Part shown: piece by piece, positions 37,426 through 40,454 of the stretch
Layout of the letters: the number at the start of each line of letters is the position of its first letter
Position numbering within the stretch: position 1 is the first letter of the stretch
Origin: a virus
DNA: 40,454 nucleotides
Virus record (IMG/VR): IMGVR_UViG_3300045118_000261
Coordinates: 1 to 40,454 of that record
Strand: one strand, 5' to 3'
Made by a program: the position numbers and the translations under genes
The notes under the pieces: generated by a model
Seen by the model: the letters and a program-made list of their open reading frames with translations, nothing else
What the model was told of the DNA's origin: nothing
The model's database searches: none

Positions 37426-37871
37426 CTTTTCTTCCTTTCTCCAAGGGTAGAAATCCACATTGCAATCTCCTTGTTTGTCACCATTCTGTTTGAATCAGTA
37501 ATCCTGTCTTCGTTAAGCCATTGACGGAGCATGCCTATATCCTGTTTGAGCTGTGCAATCATTTCCTCCCGTTGGTGGGTGAGAAGGGAACGAATAAAAT
37601 CTTTAAGATCATTTTCAAAGACAGATAAATGCTTCTCTTTTCCGTCAACGGTAAAAAACTTGTCAATAATTTTGAATAACCGTTTCTCCCAATCTTCCCG
37701 TTTCCCGTTACAAATATCACAATAATTTGGATAATACAGATGGTCGCAGAAACCACTTGGGTTCCGTATCGACACATCACGTTTACAATGTTTACAAAGT
37801 TTTTTTCCATGACTTGTCCCCTCGTCTGCGGTAACGGTTTTCATTGATGATTGGCAACAGATACTTTTCAT
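37422..37871 (-). CDS. Zinc-finger-like hypothetical protein
   Basis: A 149-residue protein with several Cys/His: CC (5-6), CKHC (26-29) and CDHLYYPNYCDIC (42-54), followed by a long charged helical part (about 60-120). Such proteins are common in phage accessory regions and may bind nucleic acid. It is joined by ATGA overlaps on both sides. Confidence 0.6.
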   Translation of the reverse strand: MKSICCQSSMKTVTADEGTSHGKKLCKHCKRDVSIRNPSGFCDHLYYPNYCDICNGKREDWEKRLFKIIDKFFTVDGKEKHLSVFENDLKDFIRSLLTHQREEMIAQLKQDIGMLRQWLNEDRITDSNRMVTNKEIAMWISTLGERKKR

Positions 37872-38239
37872 AGTTCTCCTTCCTGTACTCTATACATATT
37901 TTCTGAATCCCATCTATACCCGACTTCACGGATAGTAACAAGGCGATTTCTAAATTTTTCATCTATATCTCCTATGTTCTCTCGCAGATTATGAATTGTT
38001 GACCATAGCCTTTCTTTATCTTCCCTAACATCATCGTACCTTCTTCCGGTTCCGTACAGTGTATCCATAAGTGCTTCATATTCTACGACCAAATCTTCGT
38101 CCTGCAATAGTTTCTCAAAGACAATTTTTTCATTCGTTGGAAGTACGCCAACGATCCTTCGACCATCACGTATTTCTCCAGTCTTTCCGTTAAATGTTGT
38201 CCATACATCCAATTCATATTGCGGTTCCCGTTCATTCAT
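37868..38239 (-). CDS. Hypothetical protein
   Basis: A 123-residue acidic protein. It starts with a strand-rich part (YELDVWTTFNGKTGEIRDG, 8-26), then helical charged segments with repeated ExL patterns. It overlaps the zinc-finger-like gene as ATGA. No family is recognised and no enzymatic motif is visible. Confidence 0.6.
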   Translation of the reverse strand: MNEREPQYELDVWTTFNGKTGEIRDGRRIVGVLPTNEKIVFEKLLQDEDLVVEYEALMDTLYGTGRRYDDVREDKERLWSTIHNLRENIGDIDEKFRNRLVTIREVGYRWDSENMYRVQEGEL

Positions 38240-38241
38240 AT

Positions 38242-38316
38242 CTATTTTCTATAAAAAATTAACAATAATGCTATGCAAAGAGCGTAAATAATATAGTATA
38301 AAGCTAAGTCTTTCAT
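38242..38316 (-). CDS. Small membrane peptide
   Basis: A 24-residue ORF, MKDLALYYIIYALCIALLLI then FYRK, forming one membrane helix with a basic end. Its ATG overlaps the upstream HTH-like gene's stop as ATGA. Such tiny membrane peptides are common in phages; the function is unknown. Confidence 0.45.
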   Translation of the reverse strand: MKDLALYYIIYALCIALLLIFYRK

Positions 38317-38465
38317 ATATATTTCCCGCTATCTCTTTTTACTCGTGCTTTGCCAAGAAGGTTCCGTATCCATGAAACGCTTTTTCCAAATGCCATTGCC
38401 ATTTCTTTTCTTGTCATTTCCCCGTCGTATCTTAGGACAAATTTTTCTTGTTTTGTAAGTTTCAT
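38313..38465 (-). CDS. Small HTH-like DNA-binding protein
   Basis: A 50-residue protein starting MKLTKQEKFVLRYDGEMTRK. The pattern (EMTRKEMAMAFGKSVSWIRN, 16-35) fits a helix-turn-helix of the kind found in small phage regulators, followed by a basic tail. It overlaps the next gene as ATGA. Confidence 0.6.
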   Translation of the reverse strand: MKLTKQEKFVLRYDGEMTRKEMAMAFGKSVSWIRNLLGKARVKRDSGKYI

Positions 38466-38466
38466 A

Positions 38467-38634
38467 CTATCTCCACGCTTTTCCTTTTGTTTTTTTTATT
38501 CCGAGTATAGTAAATGCTTTTTTTATTTTTACCTTGCCTATATTAAGAAGCATAGATATAGACGAGTATGTCTCTCCTTTTTGTTCAAGTATTCTTATTT
38601 TTTCTAAAAGTGTTGAATCAAGATTTTTTCTCAT
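38467..38634 (-). CDS. Small basic HTH-like protein
   Basis: A 55-residue protein starting MRKNLDSTLLEKIRILEQKG. The segment GETYSSISMLLNIGKVKIKK (20-39) resembles a helix-turn-helix with a lysine-rich second helix. It precedes another HTH-like gene by one base, so the two may form a small regulatory pair. The region to 38735 contains only a 21-codon ORF of doubtful value. Confidence 0.55.
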   Translation of the reverse strand: MRKNLDSTLLEKIRILEQKGETYSSISMLLNIGKVKIKKAFTILGIKKTKGKAWR

Positions 38635-38735
38635 AATTAACATCTAAAGATTGCCGGTTGTCCAAGATACTTGAACATCGTCCATATAGCCCAAGTTGCT
38701 TTCGCCCATTATATATGTCTTATGACCGGCACTCT

Positions 38736-39236
38736 TTATTTGTTAATTACTCTTCTGCAAACCCACGGATTCCAACCTTGTTTAGCGTAAATTTTCTCTG
38801 CTACACGAACATTCTCTTTCCAATCATGCATAAACTGTTCACCGTATTTTTTGATGTGTACTGAGTTTATCTGAAATACAGAGTAGTCACCTGTCCCGTT
38901 TTTATTGAAATTATATGCTTTTATATTCATCCGACTTTCACAGTTTGCTATATCTATAGCTTGCTTCACTACATTTTTTCCGTGTTTTTCAAATGTCTGT
39001 ACTATATATGCATAAACTTCCTCTATCTCACTTGGTGTACGAACTTTTTTCTTAGATGCCTCTACTGACCATTGTATTGAGCTGTAGGACTCAGGAACTG
39101 GAGAAATAATAGTGGGTTGCGTTTTTTGAAGAATATACATTCCTATTGCAACTACAATGCCTAGTTTTAGTATGCCATGAATGGTGGAGTAGTTAATACC
39201 CCATGAATTTTGATACCTGTTGTGTGTCATTCTCAT
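38736..39236 (-). CDS. Membrane-anchored lytic transglycosylase-like protein
   Basis: A 166-residue protein with a membrane helix (LKLGIVVAIGMYIL, 23-36), a linker, and a lysozyme-like domain with a catalytic Glu in DIANCESRMNIKA (95-107) and NGTGDYSVFQINSVH (113-127), the hallmark of SLT-type transglycosylases. It would cut the cell wall from the membrane side, perhaps during entry or release. A strong promoter with a palindromic operator lies just upstream, and the -10 is only about nine bases from the ATG, so the message may be leaderless. Confidence 0.75.
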   Translation of the reverse strand: MRMTHNRYQNSWGINYSTIHGILKLGIVVAIGMYILQKTQPTIISPVPESYSSIQWSVEASKKKVRTPSEIEEVYAYIVQTFEKHGKNVVKQAIDIANCESRMNIKAYNFNKNGTGDYSVFQINSVHIKKYGEQFMHDWKENVRVAEKIYAKQGWNPWVCRRVINK

Positions 39237-39245
39237 ATTTATTTC

Positions 39246-39279
39246 ATTCTATCATATTGCACAATATGTGTCAAGAGGG
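39246..39279 (-). promoter_or_regulatory. Strong promoter with palindromic operator (copy 2)
   Basis: An exact 34-base copy of the promoter at 1401-1434: TTGACA (39274-39269), a 17-base spacer with CATATTGTGCAATATG, and TAGAAT (39251-39246). It drives the transglycosylase and probably the downstream accessory genes. Confidence 0.85.
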
Positions 39280-39432
39280 GAGATTTTCCAGATGTTTGCA
39301 TTTTCTTGTAAATATAAATTTTGGACATGAGCATAAAATTTTCCCCTTATATATTCTTACGATATATTTTTTATTTGGAACAGTTTTTGATGGCACTTCC
39401 CATTTTTTATACAAAATAGCAATTTTGTCCAT
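39271..39432 (-). CDS. SWIM zinc-finger-like protein
   Basis: A 53-residue protein starting MDKIAILYKKWEV. The end has CSCPKFIFTRKCKHL (35-49), the CxC...CxH pattern of SWIM domains that bind zinc and often DNA or proteins. An upstream TTG in the same frame could add ten residues. It overlaps the exonuclease gene by 26 bases, and its 3' end reaches into the -35 side of the strong promoter. Confidence 0.65.
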   Translation of the reverse strand: MDKIAILYKKWEVPSKTVPNKKYIVRIYKGKILCSCPKFIFTRKCKHLENLPS

Positions 39433-39991
39433 AGATGCATGATCCGTCACAATGACCGTCAACGAGGTCGCTTTTGAAGTCTCCTTTTTCTATAATCGAT
39501 ATGCCTTTTTCAATAAAGTCTTTTGCTTTTTGAATATCGGCATCAGTTATTTCTTTATAAAATACCTTGAAATTGGTCAGCTCTGCCGTGCTTGTTACCA
39601 TAAATACCTTTCTAAAGTTTGTAGCAAGACCATAAAATGGTATTTGAATAAGGTCATCAAACCGTTGCTGGGACCAGGGTTTTGTGCTTGTTTTGTACTC
39701 CATTATGGCTTTTGACTTGAAATTGACTGCATCGCAAAATCCGTAAAGGCTATAATTATCTCTGTAGTCGGTGAAGCACTTATACTCTGGATTTGTAAAC
39801 TCAAGATCAATGGTTACGCGGGAGTCTTTTTTTATTCCGCATACATGGTCGGTGACGATCTTGTGAGCTATTTTTCCGGCTTCCATGTATTCGTTGACGG
39901 GCTGTTCTATACCCATCGCTTTACAAAGATACGTGTGAGGGTGCTTGATAAGTGCGTCAAGCGTAGAGTAGGACAGGAAAAGGTTTTTCAT
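39407..39991 (-). CDS. Cas4/RecB-type exonuclease
   Basis: A 194-residue PD-(D/E)XK nuclease. Conserved residues are H43 (GKIAHK), D87 (GFCDAV), E98-x-K100 (IMEYK) and Q116 with Y120 (QIPFYG). C23 near the start and C181, C185, C191 at the end could hold an iron-sulfur cluster as in Cas4/AddB nucleases. Such phage enzymes trim DNA ends for recombination by an annealing protein. A likely partner (410-970) is in the same leftward unit if the ends join. I chose the ATG at 39991 because MKNLFLSYSTLDAL is the usual start of the family. Confidence 0.8.
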   Translation of the reverse strand: MKNLFLSYSTLDALIKHPHTYLCKAMGIEQPVNEYMEAGKIAHKIVTDHVCGIKKDSRVTIDLEFTNPEYKCFTDYRDNYSLYGFCDAVNFKSKAIMEYKTSTKPWSQQRFDDLIQIPFYGLATNFRKVFMVTSTAELTNFKVFYKEITDADIQKAKDFIEKGISIIEKGDFKSDLVDGHCDGSCIYGQNCYFV

Positions 39992-40005
39992 ATAGGTATA
40001 GATTT

Positions 40006-40170
40006 TTATATTTTTAGCATTGACCGTACTTTTTTGCACCCGAAACATATCTGCGTGATCCCGTCGTGAAATGTAGAATATACTACTTGTTGCACATGAC
40101 GGCCTTCGCATTGTTGTATGTGGTGTCTCAATTCCTCAATGGTTTTATAGTATTCATAGGAAAACGTCAT
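40006..40170 (-). CDS. Small zinc-binding protein
   Basis: A 54-residue ORF starting MTFSYEYYKTIEELRHHIQQ. CEGRH (21-25) and CFGCK (43-47) probably bind one zinc ion. The end is basic. The ATG overlaps the stop of the alanine-rich gene as ATGA, with GGAGGT nearby. It resembles short phage proteins with a HDGITQICFGC-type stretch. Confidence 0.6.
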   Translation of the reverse strand: MTFSYEYYKTIEELRHHIQQCEGRHVQQVVYSTFHDGITQICFGCKKVRSMLKI

Positions 40171-40454
40171 ACCTCCTCCAGTGTTTTTATTCTTTTGAGC
40201 ATCCAGGTGCGGATTTTGGAGGTTGCACTTCTCTTTGCTCTCACCGTCCTCGCCGATTCCGCCGCCACTTCCGCCGCCATCACCGCCGCTTTCACATCAT
40301 ACGCCGCCGACCATGCCGCATACGCCGCCGACCATGCCGCATCATGCGCCGCTCTCACATCATACGCCGCCGACCATGCCGCATCATGCGCCGCTTTCAC
40401 ATTATGCGCCGCTCTCACATCATACGCCGCCGACCATGCCGCATCATGCGCCGC
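40167..40454 (-). CDS. Alanine-repeat protein, C-terminal fragment at window edge
   Basis: A leftward frame open to the window end. It carries repeats of a 14-residue unit (RAAHDAAWSAAYDV) and a partial unit, then a tail SKIRTWMLKRIKTLEEV that matches the tail of the gene at 36736-37425. With the start at 1-94 it probably forms one gene, with the middle missing at the junction. The 42-base tandem repeat explains the assembly break. An in-frame ATG at 40418 is inside the repeat and is not a likely start. Confidence 0.75.
   Translation of the reverse strand, partial: AAHDAAWSAAYDVRAAHNVKAAHDAAWSAAYDVRAAHDAAWSAAYAAWSAAYDVKAAVMAAEVAAESARTVRAKRSATSKIRTWMLKRIKTLEEV

Noticed and set aside
40167-40454. 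Tandem repeats as a CRISPR array
   Set aside because: The units are adjacent copies without spacers and encode an alanine-rich protein in frame.
1-40454. Alternative genetic code
   Set aside because: TGA, TAA and TAG all end clear genes with ATGA overlaps, so the standard bacterial code applies.
1-40454. Temperate lifestyle with integrase
   Set aside because: The repressor-like switch suggests it, but I find no integrase, transposase or excisionase in any frame and no convincing attachment site; the tRNA alone is not enough.

Overview
The window looks like an almost complete tailed-phage genome (Caudoviricetes) from an AT-rich background. It carries a large terminase, portal, scaffold-like protein, major capsid protein, connector/tail genes, amidase endolysin and phage recombination genes. 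No long tape-measure gene is visible; three mid-size glycine/alanine- or glutamine-rich virion genes sit beside a beta-propeller tail gene and an adaptor, which suggests a short-tailed (podovirus-like) particle. TGA is used as a normal stop throughout. I see no integrase and no safe host marker, so the host is left open. The two window edges hold the start and end of one gene: positions 1-94 duplicate the start of the gene at 36736-37425, and 40167-40454 resembles its C-terminus. The genome is therefore probably circular or circularly permuted, broken in a repetitive gene with a few hundred bases missing.

Layout. 1-1434: a leftward early operon from a strong promoter (1401-1434), with two small acidic proteins, a 52-residue protein, a likely annealing protein, a coiled-coil protein and the truncated edge gene. 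Across the junction it continues as the edge gene, a zinc-binding protein, a Cas4/RecB-type exonuclease and a SWIM protein (40454-39271). 1466-3912: a control and replication region, with a leftward ATPase and a 59-residue gene behind a structured leader, back to back with a rightward HTH regulator (probably leaderless) and a PD-(D/E)XK nuclease. These two are the only confident rightward genes.

3905-6918: small proteins, an HNH nuclease, several one- or two-helix membrane proteins and the amidase, probably the lysis region. 6915-18671: tail, fibre and ejection-type genes. 18742-21341: a glycosyltransferase/glycosyltransferase/FkbM methyltransferase cassette with its own promoter behind a terminator. 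21429-28915: head genes, tRNA-Asn and the large terminase. 28924-31380: a split transketolase-like enzyme and an NAD-dependent epimerase, placed between the large terminase and a DUF5681-like (small-terminase-like) gene.

31350-34970: DNA modification. A ParB-like domain and an adenine methyltransferase, often fused, are separated by an HNH endonuclease with its own promoter. A cytosine-5 methyltransferase contains a 217-codon ORF nested in another frame on the same strand, with its own strong ribosome-binding site. 34967-39236: small accessory genes with duplicated modules, two small HTH-like proteins and a lysozyme-like transglycosylase behind a second copy of the strong promoter.

The two strong leftward promoters carry the same 16-base palindrome between -35 and -10. 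A near copy overlaps the -35 of the HTH regulator gene, which suggests one repressor controlling both early operons and itself. Genes are tightly packed, with about nineteen ATGA stop/start overlaps. The best candidates for something new are the nested gene in the cytosine methyltransferase, the structured leader at 3111-3228, the HNH-split ParB/methyltransferase, the terminase-linked split transketolase with epimerase, and the recurring TGATATAAT promoters that sit almost on start codons.
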